NCBI RefSeq assembly: GCF_000429945.1
Contig: NZ_AUCV01000032.1
Coordinates: forward strand, 1-64,000
Source of the DNA: Desulfogranum japonicum DSM 18378
GTDB taxonomy: Bacteria > Desulfobacterota > Desulfobulbia > Desulfobulbales > Desulfobulbaceae
Direction: 5' to 3'
Length of the DNA: 64,000 bases
Both the position numbers and the translations under genes were made by a program. This document shows, piece by piece, positions 1 through 8,622 of the stretch. The notes beneath the pieces were generated by a model. It was not told the DNA's origin, searched no databases, and was given only the letters and a program-made list of their open reading frames with translations. The stretch's first letter is position 1. Each line of letters starts with the position of its first letter.

Positions 1-208
1 CGGGAACCGGCCCTCGTTTAGCCTTTTCTTCAACGGCTGGCTTCTTTCTTTTGCGGGTGGGAATGATCTTCCGGGTTTCTGGATCTAGCCGTCCAATGCA
101 TTTTCGCTTCGCTCTGGACTGCTGCTTCTTCTTATCCCAATAAGAGACTGACTCATACGCATAAGTAACTCCTGTCTTTTTATTGGTCTGATATACAATA
201 GTGGCCAT
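1..208 (-). CDS. Transposase, N-terminal fragment (cut by window edge)
   Basis: The minus strand reads from ATG at 208-206 to the window edge, giving about 69 residues that begin MATIVYQTNKKTGVTYAYES. A basic stretch with the motif KRKCIGRLDPETRKIIPTRK follows. This resembles the N-terminal, probably DNA-binding, segment of IS4/IS1634-type DDE transposases; I recognise it only by family resemblance. An AGGAGG ribosome-binding site lies 7-8 nt upstream of the ATG. The catalytic DDE domain lies outside the window, so it cannot be said whether the element is intact. Confidence 0.6.
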   Translation of the reverse strand, partial: MATIVYQTNKKTGVTYAYESVSYWDKKKQQSRAKRKCIGRLDPETRKIIPTRKRKKPAVEEKAKRGPVP

Positions 209-224
209 TCGTAATCCCTCCTGT

Positions 225-257
225 TCCTCGTTACAATAGTATGTATTGTGACGAGGA
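225..257. repeat. 14-bp inverted repeat upstream of the transposase
   Basis: TCCTCGTTACAATA (225-238) and TATTGTGACGAGGA (244-257) form a hairpin with one mismatched pair and a 5-nt spacer, 17 bp upstream of the transposase start. It may be the end of the insertion element or an operator for its promoter. The motif CCTCGTTACA recurs in direct orientation near 313, which could mark the actual element boundary. Confidence 0.5.
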
Positions 258-712
258 TTTTTGCAAGAGAAATTGGACCTATTCCGTGTATTATTAAGCC
301 ATTATCTAAAATTCCTCGTTACATTTTGCCGGGAACTCAGGACAAAAGGTAAGTCCAGGCGCATTGGGAGGGAGGGTGAGAATGCTTTTTTTACAACTCA
401 CTGTTTTTCAAAGGAATAATGCTCGCCGTGTTGATTGCATGGGTGTTTCTATTTTTCGAGCAAATTTTGAGCTGGATAAATAGCCTGTTCTTGAGGGATT
501 CTCCGGGCTGCATGTGGAGCTGGCCGGGGAGCGTAGGTCTGCTGTGCTGGTTCGCCGGGTACCCATCTTTGCACGATTTAACCGCCGTGCAGAGATGGGC
601 TGTCCGAGAATAGTATTCCCGTGATTTTGAACTTGGAGAAAAACTTATTTCTGGACAGTCTCCCGGGTTGGTTTGTTTTCTTAATGAATTCTGAAGTGGT
701 ACGGATGGTAGG
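258..712. other. Gene-poor stretch between transposase and NifX-like gene
   Basis: No convincing gene is visible. Open frames exist on both strands but lack recognisable domains, and the minus-strand one runs antisense-frame through the Gly-rich tail of the neighbouring gene. One minus-strand frame at about 470-600 reads Pro/Ala/Gln-rich sequence and could be a remnant of a small Gly/Pro-rich protein, but there is no start or homology to support it. Confidence 0.4.
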
Positions 713-1210
713 TCAGCGTCTTCTGCCTCCGCCCATGCCTCTGCCGCCGCCTCCTCCACCACCACAACGGCCCCTGCCGCCGCTCCTGCCGCATCCCGTT
801 CCTCCACCTCCCCCCATGCCCATTCCTGGCTGACCTGAGGGGGTTGTCTGGGGGGGTGAGTCGATGCTCTGTTTGGGTGAGCGCGATGGGCCTGATTGTT
901 TAAACGTGTCATAGGCCTGCTTTACTGTGCTCTGGCCACTGATACCTTCTGTAACATGTATTCCTGAACTTTGGAGAGCATCTGTTGCTTTAGGGCCGAG
1001 CCGGCCTGTGAGCAGATGATGAACACCATGATCCACAATGAGACTTGCTGCGCCGATTCCGGCGCCCTGGGCATTACCGGAGGATGTGTTTTCTACGGTC
1101 TCTGCGGTGTCTGTTTCTGTATTGAAAATAATGAAATACGGTGTTCTGCCAAACCTTTCGTCAACCAGGGATTCTGTGTCCCTGCCGGTGGATGTTATGC
1201 AAACTTTCAT
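713..1210 (-). CDS. NifB/NifX-family Fe-Mo cofactor-binding-like protein with Gly-rich tail
   Basis: 165 aa. Residues 1-105 match the dinitrogenase iron-molybdenum cofactor biosynthesis domain (NifX/NifB C-terminal type): start MKVCITSTGRD, then the ERFGRTPYF and GAGIGAASLIVDHGVHHLL segments. Residues 125-165 are a Gly/Arg tail (GMGMGGGGG and later repeats) containing two Cys. No other nif gene is nearby. Stand-alone members are common in anaerobes and are thought to carry metal clusters outside nitrogen fixation. A GGAG site 5-6 nt before ATG supports the start. The tail resembles Gly-rich small proteins often encoded beside such genes, so it may have arisen by fusion; that is inference. Confidence 0.85.
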   Translation of the reverse strand: MKVCITSTGRDTESLVDERFGRTPYFIIFNTETDTAETVENTSSGNAQGAGIGAASLIVDHGVHHLLTGRLGPKATDALQSSGIHVTEGISGQSTVKQAYDTFKQSGPSRSPKQSIDSPPQTTPSGQPGMGMGGGGGTGCGRSGGRGRCGGGGGGGRGMGGGRRR

Positions 1211-1582
1211 AGTAGCTCCATGATGTCGGGGGCTCAGAATTTCTCTACCATTTGTAGTATACCCTGAGCGATCTTGTTTCGAAATATGGAAAGTAAAATT
1301 TTTTTCAGTACCTCTAAAAAATAAAAGAGTATCTGTTGGGGTGCCGCAAGTACAAATAATAATTCTGTTGATGCCGGAAGGGGAAACGCTGGTTTTCAGA
1401 AAACCGTCACCCTTGTGCTGTTTTTTATGGGTGCGAAGTAACTTTCTTGGCTTAAAGCAGCATAATCCGAGGTGCAGGAATGTCGTTGCGCTACAGAAGC
1501 AGGGTGATAATCTGAATGAAGATAACCGTGAATTTATTGCGGGACTTCAGGTCCACAGGAGAGGGATGAAAGAAAGGTGAGT
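1211..1582. other. Intergenic, no supported gene
   Basis: This stretch lies between the NifX-like start and the tRNA terminator. A 79-codon plus-strand frame (1341-1580) has no recognisable domain and no clear ribosome-binding site, so I do not call it. The stretch probably holds the promoter of the NifX-like gene. Confidence 0.4.
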
Positions 1583-1620
1583 AAAAAAAAGGGCGCTTAG
1601 CATATTTGCTAAGCGCCCTT
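1583..1620 (-). terminator. Rho-independent terminator of the tRNA operon
   Basis: A perfect 14-bp stem (1589-1602 with 1607-1620) has a 4-nt loop. On the minus strand it is followed by eight U residues (the A run at 1583-1590). It lies just downstream of tRNA-Glu. Confidence 0.9.
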
Positions 1621-1626
1621 ATATAT

Positions 1627-1704
1627 TGGCGTCCCCAAGGGGATTCGAACCCCTGTTGCCGGCGTGAAAGGCCGGTGTCCTGGACCTGGCTAGACGATGG
1701 GGAC
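1627..1704 (-). tRNA. tRNA-Glu (anticodon TTC)
   Basis: 78 nt including an encoded CCA. The acceptor stem GTCCCCA/TGGGGAC is closed, the anticodon loop is CTTTCAC, and the T arm reads GGTTCGAATCC. It is the second gene of a minus-strand operon, 15 nt after tRNA-Lys and immediately before a strong terminator. Confidence 0.95.
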
Positions 1705-1719
1705 AGGAACGTCAAGTGA

Positions 1720-1795
1720 TGGTGGGTCGTGCGCGACTCGAACGCGCGACTCTCTGCTTAAAAGGCAGATACTCTACCGGCTGAGTTAACGACCC
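1720..1795 (-). tRNA. tRNA-Lys (anticodon TTT)
   Basis: 76 nt with an encoded CCA. The acceptor stem is GGGTCGT/ACGACCC with discriminator A, the anticodon loop is CTTTTAA, and the T arm reads CGTTCGAGTCG. It is the first gene of the tRNA-Lys/tRNA-Glu operon. Confidence 0.95.
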
Positions 1796-2402
1796 ATCCG
1801 TTCGCTGAGGCCGCATTTTATACACGAGTGAGGGGTTGGCGTCAATATAAAAAAGCATTTGTTAAACGTTTTTTTGTTTTTTTTTTCTTCAGTGTCACCC
1901 GAAATCGCACCTGATTGTTATTCTAATTATTTGAAAATAAATAGTTAATATGTTTTTGCAAGCAGCGGGGGCTTCTGTGGAAAAATGCGCAAAAAACGTA
2001 AACAAGAGCGAGAATGTTTTCGTGTAATTGATTTTTTCAGCGGTATTCGCAGGTATTGGTGCCCGTTGCTTCTCCGTTGAAGTGGAATATACCCGTGAAA
2101 AAGTCGACCTTGCTGCCGGAGCAGGGTACAATCATAAGAAATACGGGTTAATTCACTTGTTGGCAGGAGACAGGTTTGATATACCATAATTAGTGTCTGG
2201 GCGGAAATTGTCCTTTGGTCTGTTCTGGTATTATCTTCATTGGTAAGTGAGAATTTGTTATTGTGTTAGAGAAAATATTTTCTCCGCGTGCCGTACATTT
2301 GAACAGTATTTTTCATTTTTCAGACAGGCACCTGAACGTGATAGGTTTATTCTTCTGCCTTGGCAGAAACATCATTAATCGATAAAAGAGACTGGGTATA
2401 TT
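1796..2402. other. Divergent intergenic region between tRNA operon and RdgC-like gene
   Basis: About 600 bp, AT-rich, with no recognisable coding sequence. Short minus-strand frames at 1895-2187 have no domain. It should contain the tRNA promoter (minus strand) and the promoter of the RdgC-like gene (plus strand). A 16-bp perfect palindrome, GAGAAAATATTTTCTC, at 2269-2284 is a possible operator. Confidence 0.5.
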
Positions 2403-3008
2403 ATGGGGTTACTTGCCGGATCTGCATCCTTTACTCGCTTTGCTGTTCAAGGTGAGTTGCCGGAAAATTTTTGGGATTTTGTAGCAGATCGTGTTGTCGC
2501 AAACAGTTTTAAAGACATAGACGATACCATAGATGAATTTTCCATTGGTTGGGTTTCTGTGGCAAACATGTTTGACAGTGATTTTGCTTATGGTTCGTAT
2601 GCGGCTGCAGATTACGTGGTGCTGACAATGCGGACCGATGAACGTAAAATTTCTTCTTCTGTCCTGAAAAAATATACCATGAAAGAAGAAGAACGGATCA
2701 AGCTGGAGAAAGAGCTTCCCAGGCTTAGTCGTGCTGTGAAGCTGGAAATCAAGGAACGAATTAGAGCTGAGCTTGTTCGTCAATCTCCACCCATACCTGC
2801 CACCTTTGACCTTTGCTGGAATCTTGCAGAAAACAGTCTGCTCTTTTTTTCCACCAGCAAGAAAGCCATTGCACTGTTGGAAGATCTGTTTAAGGAAACA
2901 TTTGGCCTGACCTTGGTGCTGCAGATTCCCTGGCTGCTGGGACAGCAAATGGTTGATGAAAGCCAGGCCGCCCAATATGAGGATATGAGGCCTGCCGTTC
3001 TTCTGTGA
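2403..3008 (+). CDS. RdgC-like recombination-associated protein (short form)
   Basis: 201 aa. The N terminus MGLLAGSASFTRFAVQG, the segment FWDFVADRV and the repeated aromatic/charged pattern (SIGWVSVANMFD; PIPATFDLCWN; LLFFSTSKKA) match the RdgC family, whose E. coli member is a ring-shaped DNA-binding protein that limits RecA activity. At about 200 aa it is shorter than the gamma-proteobacterial protein (about 300 aa); short forms are known in delta-proteobacteria. A FimV-like TPR gene follows after 147 bp. Function in this lineage is inferred from the family only. Confidence 0.75.
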   Translation: MGLLAGSASFTRFAVQGELPENFWDFVADRVVANSFKDIDDTIDEFSIGWVSVANMFDSDFAYGSYAAADYVVLTMRTDERKISSSVLKKYTMKEEERIKLEKELPRLSRAVKLEIKERIRAELVRQSPPIPATFDLCWNLAENSLLFFSTSKKAIALLEDLFKETFGLTLVLQIPWLLGQQMVDESQAAQYEDMRPAVLL

Positions 3009-3155
3009 TGGTCTGCGTGCCTGTATCTTGCAGTATAAAACTCAATATTAACTTTTATGTGGCTGTTTTTCAGCTTATGTGCTGCTGGTTGGTTGAACTG
3101 TCGGTATCTGGTTGCCACATGGATTCTGCGAAAATAAAGAGGCTGTGGAGGAAGT

Positions 3156-5441
3156 ATGAATAATGCCATACTTATCGCTCTGGGTGTTGTAGGTGTAATT
3201 GTCCTGCTTGTTCTTGTAAAATTGTTATCCGGCAAAAAGAAGAAGCCGGCTGGCCCTGAAAAAGTGGGCGAACAGGAACAGGAAAAAGCTCCGTTGGAGA
3301 CCCCGGCGGATAAACTTGTCGAAGAACCTGAAAGTGAAACAGGGGCCATTCCAGAGCAGGCCGCCACAGATGTTGATCTGTCAGAGGAACTGGCAGAGTT
3401 GGGAGAGGGATTCGTTGCCGAAGAGGCAACTGCTCCGGGGGAAGAAGAGCAGGCCCAGGAGCCGGAGCCAACGGAACTCGATGTAGAAACCGGGGCAGAA
3501 GAAATTGTTGTGGAACTGGATGAAGATATCCTGCTCGAAGGTGAGGTTCCTGAATCGGAATTAGAGGTTGTGGCTGAAGAACAGCCTGTTGAGCCGCAGG
3601 AAGAGCTTTTTGCTGAGGAAGAATTGCTGGAGACGGAGGGCGTTCTTGAAGAAGAGCAGCCGATAGTCTCTGATGACGTGATCCCCTCTGCAGTGGAAGA
3701 CGAGACCACCACCCTGTTAGAGGAAGAAGAGCTGCTTGAGCCTGAAACTCAAGAAGAAATTTTTCTTGAAGAGGAACTGGTTCAGGTTGATGCAGAGACA
3801 GTTGTAGAAGACCTTGTAGAAGCAGAACAACTACAGGAATCGGATATCAGTGAACCTGCTCTTGAAGAGCAGTTGTCTGATGAGCTGGAAGAGGAAGAGA
3901 CTGTTATCTCTGAAGTTGAAGAAACTGAAATCTTTGCGGAAGAGGTCGCTGTTGAGCCTGAGCCTGAAGAGGCTGTTGTTGAAGAAGAAGCGGAGCCCGA
4001 GACCGCAATACTTGAGGAAGATACCTCGGCGTTGCTGGCTGAAGGTGATCTTAGTGAAGACGATCTCCTGGATCTTGAAATAGATCAGGAATATGAAGCT
4101 CCGGCATCGATTGTTCAGGATGAAGATCCACTTGCGGCACTGCTGGGCGAAGAAGAGCCTGAACTTGAAGAAGAGCTGGCTGAGGTGGAGGAAGAGCCAC
4201 TGGCCGCGGGAACGCAATTAATATCCTACAAACAGTACAGCGATCGCCTCAATGCACTGGAAGAACAGTTGCGGGCAGACCTGGAAAACGCCCATCAGGG
4301 AGAAGGAGGTAATGTTCCTGCGCATCTGCAACGTGAGTTGGTGGTGGTTAATGAAAAATTAGCCATGCTGGATGAGAGTTACGCGAAGGAAAAGGAAACA
4401 TATCAAGAGGTTCTGGCTGTACTCCAGGATATGGGCTCTGAAGTGGCAGGCGCAGATATACAGGAAGCCAGCGAGGCTTTGAAAAGTGGGAATCCGGACG
4501 TTGCAGAAACCCTGCTTGCCAAGGTTGCATTGCAGGCAACCGGCAAGGCAAAAGCGTTGGGTGCTTACTACAGCGGGAAACTTGCAGAATGCCGCATTGA
4601 TCTTCCCCTGGCCATGGAACGCTACAAACACGCCATTGAGATTGCAGGGGATAATCCGGAATATCTCTCCACCGCAGCCATGGTGGCCCGCCAACTCTAC
4701 CTGTATGGTAATGCCGTGGCATGGATGGAAAGTGCGGTTGAGGAGCTTCAGAAAAAAGCGGAAATCGATCCGGTGGAATTGGCTGTCAAAAAGCGGGACC
4801 TGGCGTATACATATGTGTTGAGTGGTCGTTCCCAACTGGCAGGACCTCTCTATAAGGAAGCCATGACAGTTTTTTCACAGCAACTTGGTCAGGATCATCC
4901 GGAAATGGCAACCAGCTGGTACCAGATTGGTGAGCTTCAGGAAACCATAGGAGAGTATGACAAGGCAATCTCGTTGTATCGTAAGGCTCTGGAAATTTTA
5001 GAGAAACAATATGGCGAAGAGCATCCTGTTCTGGCCAGTGTACTTTCCAAATTAGCGGCACTGTGCGTGGAGTTGGAGATGGAGCGTGAATCTGTGCCAC
5101 TGTATGAACGCCTGGTGACCATCCGCGAAAAAACATTGCGCCCAACGCATCCCATGGTTGCGATGAGCCTGAACAGCATGGCTGAATCATACAGATTACA
5201 GGGCATGCATGATATGGCGGAAGGCTGCTATCAGAAATGCCTGGTAATTGCAGAAGAAACATTGGGTCCGGAGCATCCGCGGGTTGGTGCTATTCTTCAG
5301 GAGCTGGCTAAAGCGTGTCAGAGCCAGCGCAAGGGTGAAGAGGCTGAGGAATATCAGAAACGGGCTACGGCAATTTTTGCCAAGGCTGTGGAAGAGCAGG
5401 AAAGAAAATCTGCAGACAATTCATTCTCACTTGAGCTTTAA
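3156..5441 (+). CDS. FimV-like membrane protein: acidic linker plus C-terminal TPR domain
   Basis: 761 aa. One transmembrane helix lies at residues 4-24 (ILIALGVVGVIVLLVLVKLL), followed by a basic KKKK stop-transfer stretch. Residues 35-350 form an extremely Glu-rich region with no hydrophobic core. Residues 365-450 look like coiled coil (LNALEEQLRADLENA). Residues 500-745 carry tetratricopeptide repeats, the later ones with the roughly 42-residue period and HP signature of kinesin-light-chain repeats (GQDHPEMATSWYQIG, GEEHPVLASVLSKLA, RPTHPMVAMSLNSMA, GPEHPRVGAILQELA). Membrane anchor, acidic spacer and cytoplasmic TPR recall FimV/TspA-type polar organisers, but there is no LysM domain, so a role in pili is only an analogy. 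A GGAGGA site sits 5 nt before ATG. Confidence 0.75.
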   Translation: MNNAILIALGVVGVIVLLVLVKLLSGKKKKPAGPEKVGEQEQEKAPLETPADKLVEEPESETGAIPEQAATDVDLSEELAELGEGFVAEEATAPGEEEQAQEPEPTELDVETGAEEIVVELDEDILLEGEVPESELEVVAEEQPVEPQEELFAEEELLETEGVLEEEQPIVSDDVIPSAVEDETTTLLEEEELLEPETQEEIFLEEELVQVDAETVVEDLVEAEQLQESDISEPALEEQLSDELEEEETVISEVEETEIFAEEVAVEPEPEEAVVEEEAEPETAILEEDTSALLAEGDLSEDDLLDLEIDQEYEAPASIVQDEDPLAALLGEEEPELEEELAEVEEEPLAAGTQLISYKQYSDRLNALEEQLRADLENAHQGEGGNVPAHLQRELVVVNEKLAMLDESYAKEKETYQEVLAVLQDMGSEVAGADIQEASEALKSGNPDVAETLLAKVALQATGKAKALGAYYSGKLAECRIDLPLAMERYKHAIEIAGDNPEYLSTAAMVARQLYLYGNAVAWMESAVEELQKKAEIDPVELAVKKRDLAYTYVLSGRSQLAGPLYKEAMTVFSQQLGQDHPEMATSWYQIGELQETIGEYDKAISLYRKALEILEKQYGEEHPVLASVLSKLAALCVELEMERESVPLYERLVTIREKTLRPTHPMVAMSLNSMAESYRLQGMHDMAEGCYQKCLVIAEETLGPEHPRVGAILQELAKACQSQRKGEEAEEYQKRATAIFAKAVEEQERKSADNSFSLEL

Positions 5442-5488
5442 GTTATGCATTTCTTGTGGGATTTTTCCATGTAGTTTCCTGTTTCCTT

Positions 5489-5634
5489 AGAAGTCTGTCG
5501 GAGAGTTGCTATTTTTTCTCAGATTAAGGCATTTTTAGGAAATCAAGCACAGTTATATAATTGATATTGCGAACATTTATTTTCTGAAAATACCACGAAT
5601 ATGGGAAAAAAGAGCTTTCACCGACAGGCTTCTT
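5489..5634. mobile_element. MITE-like element with ~30-bp terminal inverted repeats (family C)
   Basis: The left end AGAAGTCTGTCGGAGAG at 5489 is matched by the inverted right end AGAAGCCTGTCGGTGAAAG, reading leftward from 5634. Similarity continues inward through CTATTTTTTCTC versus CTCTTTTTTCCC. The 90-bp interior is AT-rich and non-coding. The structure fits a miniature inverted-repeat element; no related transposase is in the window. Confidence 0.6.
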
Positions 5635-5691
5635 AGAGTCGCAGAAGTACTCCCTGCGCAGAAAGTGCGAAGGGGGTACTTCTGCGGCTCT
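5635..5691. repeat. Long hairpin abutting the MITE-like element
   Basis: Arms 5635-5654 and 5672-5691 pair over 20 bp with two mismatched or wobble positions. An inner CGCA/TGCG stem adds further pairing, so almost the whole 57 nt folds. There is no U tract, so a simple intrinsic terminator is unlikely. It starts exactly where the family C right end stops. The rest of the gap up to 5860 shows nothing else apart from probable promoter sequence. Confidence 0.7.
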
Positions 5692-5868
5692 TGATTTCCG
5701 CCCGACATTCGTTGATATTTTTTATAAAGTTTGTGTCTATTCATAGAATTTCGTGTATTTTTGCCTGAAACAGGCTGTCTCGTGAAGTTTTTCGATAATT
5801 TTCCCCGCAGCCCTTAATTAACCGAGGTTATTTACAATCCACAGCGTCCGCTGTATAGGGTGTTTTAT

Positions 5869-6414
5869 ATGGATCTTGTTGATCTTATTCAGGAAAAAAG
5901 ATTTTTGGGGCAGGAGTTTCTTGCCTGGATGTGGTACAAGTCAGAGGAACGGGGTGGAACGGTTGAACTGCCCAATGACGGCGATATTCTGGTGGTTTTT
6001 GAGAAGCACATGTTGCTGGAATATGGCGAGGGAGATACCTCAGAAAAAGTCATCTGCCGTGGCCTGCAGACTGAATTGAAAGAGGCGAGGGCGGGCCTGC
6101 TGCTCGCTAAAAAGCCCGAACAGGCACGTATTCGAATTGCCAGGGGTGACAATGAGTATAGTGTTACTCTTTCTGCAGGAACCCTTGAGTTTCGTAATGT
6201 CCGGCTGCCCAAAACCGCTGGCACAGAGAACGACGGCAAGGATCCTGAAGGACTTGAGGCGCAGATATTGGAGCGTATTGCTCTTTTGGAAGAACTCATT
6301 TATCTTGTGAATGAGCTTTTTCGCATGTTTGTTAATATCCGTTGTTCCCAAGAGTGGAATGACGAGTTGATAAAGATACGTCAGTGGGTTTCTGAGGGAG
6401 CCTTACAACAATAA
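5869..6414 (+). CDS. Conserved protein of unknown function
   Basis: About 181 aa from ATG 5869 ([20 protein letters not shown]); a GTG at 5860 would add three residues. The N-terminal half is rich in charged beta-like segments ([32 protein letters not shown]). The C-terminal half (130-170) is a helix-rich [16 protein letters not shown] segment. I recognise it as a conserved delta-proteobacterial hypothetical protein and can assign no activity. It has no signal peptide or transmembrane segment. It sits 23 bp upstream of gatB on the same strand and may be its operon leader. Confidence 0.6.
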   Translation: MDLVDLIQEKRFLGQEFLAWMWYKSEERGGTVELPNDGDILVVFEKHMLLEYGEGDTSEKVICRGLQTELKEARAGLLLAKKPEQARIRIARGDNEYSVTLSAGTLEFRNVRLPKTAGTENDGKDPEGLEAQILERIALLEELIYLVNELFRMFVNIRCSQEWNDELIKIRQWVSEGALQQ

Positions 6415-6437
6415 TTCTGGTTTTAGGCACAATTTTC

Positions 6438-7868
6438 ATGGAATTTGAGACGGTAATCGGGCTGGAAGTACATGCCCAGATGAAGACGCAAAGCAAAATT
6501 TTTTGTGGATGTTCAACGGAATTCGGAGCACCACCAAATACCCATACCTGCCCGGTTTGTCTGGGTATGCCAGGGTCACTGCCGGTATTGAATAAAAAAG
6601 TGGTCGAATCTGCCATTAAGCTCGCACTGGCAACGGATTCTACCATCAACCACGAAAATATTTTTGCCCGGAAAAACTATTTTTATCCCGACTTGCCAAA
6701 GGGGTATCAGATTTCACAGTTTGAACTGCCCATAGCCGAGCATGGCAAATTGGAAATTGATCTGGGAGACGGCCGAAAAAACATCGGTATTACCAGAATT
6801 CATATGGAAGAGGACGCTGGAAAACTGGTACATGACGACCGTGAGCCTGTCAGCTATGTTGATCTGAACCGGACCGGAACTCCTTTGCTGGAGATTGTCA
6901 GTGAGCCTGATCTGCGTTCACCGGAGGAAGCCGCTGCCTACCTGAAAAAACTACATGCCATTGTCCGTTATCTTGATATCTGTGACGGCAACATGCAGGA
7001 GGGGAGTTTTCGTTGCGATGCCAATATTTCTTTGCGTCCTGTGGGGCAGGATGAGTTTGGTATTCGCACAGAGCTGAAAAACATGAATTCCTTTAAAAAT
7101 GTGCAACTCGCTCTGGAATACGAAGTACGCAGACAGCGGGATATTCTGCTTGATGGTGGCCAGGTTGTACAGCAGACTCTGCTCTGGAACCCGGATAAGG
7201 GGTCAACAGAGGCTATGCGCGGCAAAGAAGAGGCTCACGATTATCGGTATTTCCCTGACCCGGATCTGGTTCCAGTGGTTGTTGAGGATGACTGGATCGC
7301 CACTGTCAAAGAAAATCTGGTCGAGTTGCCTGATACGCGACGGGACCGATTCATCATGGATTATGAATTGTCAGAGTATGATGCCGGTATCCTGACCAGT
7401 TCCCGCGAATTGGCTGATTTTTTTGAAATTGCAGCCAGAGATTGTGGAAATGCCAAGAAGCTGAGCAATTTTATCGGTACTGAGCTGCTGCGGGAATATG
7501 GGCCGGAAAACATGAGTGATTGTCCTGTTAAGCCCCAACAGATGGCACGCCTGATGATTATGATGGATGAGAACACTATTTCCGGTAAAATTGCCAAGAC
7601 CGTTTTTGCAGAAATGCTGGAAACAGGGGCAGACCCCGATGGTATTGTCAAAGAAAAGGGGCTGGTCCAGATGAGTGATGAAACGGAATTGCTGGAAATG
7701 GTCAGGGGCATCATTGCCGATAATGAAGCGCAGGTACAGCAGTTCAGAGAAGGAAAAACCAAGGTTATAGGCTTTTTCGTGGGGCAGCTGATGCAGAAAA
7801 CCAAAGGAAAGGCAAACCCGCAGATAGCTAATAAGCTCTTTCAGCAGGAGCTTTCCGAAAACGAATAA
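6438..7868 (+). CDS. gatB: Aspartyl/glutamyl-tRNA(Asn/Gln) amidotransferase subunit B
   Basis: 476 aa, normal for the family. It opens with the hallmark [20 protein letters not shown] and the zinc-site cysteines ([13 protein letters not shown]). It continues with the cradle motifs [17 protein letters not shown] and HMEEDAGKL, and ends in the helical YqeY-like tail. Within GatCAB it phosphorylates and amidates mischarged Glu-tRNA(Gln) or Asp-tRNA(Asn). gatA and gatC are not adjacent, which is usual in this group. It is followed after 15 bp by radC and hemW, a compact operon. Confidence 0.97.
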   Translation: MEFETVIGLEVHAQMKTQSKIFCGCSTEFGAPPNTHTCPVCLGMPGSLPVLNKKVVESAIKLALATDSTINHENIFARKNYFYPDLPKGYQISQFELPIAEHGKLEIDLGDGRKNIGITRIHMEEDAGKLVHDDREPVSYVDLNRTGTPLLEIVSEPDLRSPEEAAAYLKKLHAIVRYLDICDGNMQEGSFRCDANISLRPVGQDEFGIRTELKNMNSFKNVQLALEYEVRRQRDILLDGGQVVQQTLLWNPDKGSTEAMRGKEEAHDYRYFPDPDLVPVVVEDDWIATVKENLVELPDTRRDRFIMDYELSEYDAGILTSSRELADFFEIAARDCGNAKKLSNFIGTELLREYGPENMSDCPVKPQQMARLMIMMDENTISGKIAKTVFAEMLETGADPDGIVKEKGLVQMSDETELLEMVRGIIADNEAQVQQFREGKTKVIGFFVGQLMQKTKGKANPQIANKLFQQELSENE

Positions 7869-7883
7869 CCAGCAGTACCCATT

Positions 7884-8621
7884 GTGGACAAGCAGCAGTG
7901 GCAGAATAAAGGTAAGGGGCATCGGCAACGGTTACGGGATAAATTCCTGCACCAGGGTATCGATGCCTTTTCCGATGCTGAAATCATTGAATTGTTATTG
8001 ACCTTTGGTACGCCGCGTTCTGACTGCAAAGAGTCAGCCAGGGAAGCTTTGCGTCATTTTGGGTCATTACCTGCAGTGCTTGATGCTTCGCCCGGGGCCC
8101 TTCAGCAGATTAAAGGCCTGGGGGCGAAAAATATCTTTGCCTTGAATTTTATTCAGGGCGTTGCACGGAGATACCTGCGTCAGCGTATACAGGGCAAAGA
8201 CTATCTTCGGTCTTCTCGCGATGTTGCCGAGTACCTGATTCATTCCATGCGAGGGCTGGAAAAAGAAGTCTTTACAGTTATATTTCTGGATAACGCCCAT
8301 GCCGTCATTGATACCCGGGTGGTGGCTGAGGGCACAATCAATGTGAACACCATTTATCCCCGTGAGCTTATCAAGGAAGCGCTGGCATGTAATGCCTGCG
8401 CATTGATTATAGCCCACAATCATCCTTCCGGAAATCTCACCCCATCTGCCCAGGACAAAGAGCTCACCCTTTCTCTGTATCTGGTCTGTTCCTTTATGCA
8501 CATCAATCTCCTGGATCACCTCATTATCGGTAAGGGGGAACAGGTATACAGTTTTGCCGATCATGGCATCATGGCCTCCATACAAGAGCAAAGTCGTGCT
8601 GTTCGCGCACAGTTAACCTGA
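7884..8621 (+). CDS. radC: RadC family JAB/MPN-domain protein
   Basis: 245 aa from GTG 7884. The N terminus has a helix-hairpin-helix-type segment (LQQIKGLGAKNIFALNF, residues 70-90). The C-terminal JAB1/MPN-like metalloprotease fold carries the zinc signature HNHPSGNLTPSAQDKELT. The family was named after an E. coli repair phenotype that was later reassigned, so its role is still unclear. It is the second gene of the gatB-radC-hemW run and ends 1 nt before the hemW start. Confidence 0.93.
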   Translation: MDKQQWQNKGKGHRQRLRDKFLHQGIDAFSDAEIIELLLTFGTPRSDCKESAREALRHFGSLPAVLDASPGALQQIKGLGAKNIFALNFIQGVARRYLRQRIQGKDYLRSSRDVAEYLIHSMRGLEKEVFTVIFLDNAHAVIDTRVVAEGTINVNTIYPRELIKEALACNACALIIAHNHPSGNLTPSAQDKELTLSLYLVCSFMHINLLDHLIIGKGEQVYSFADHGIMASIQEQSRAVRAQLT

Positions 8622-8622
8622 G

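Noticed and set aside
391-912. 173-codon minus-strand frame overlapping the NifX-like gene
   Set aside because: Low-complexity reading of the Gly-rich tail in another frame, with no domain or ribosome-binding site.
2780-3712. 310-codon Ser/Thr-rich minus-strand frame
   Set aside because: It is the antisense of the Glu-rich region of the TPR protein; Ser-rich reading is expected from GAA/GAG codons on the other strand.
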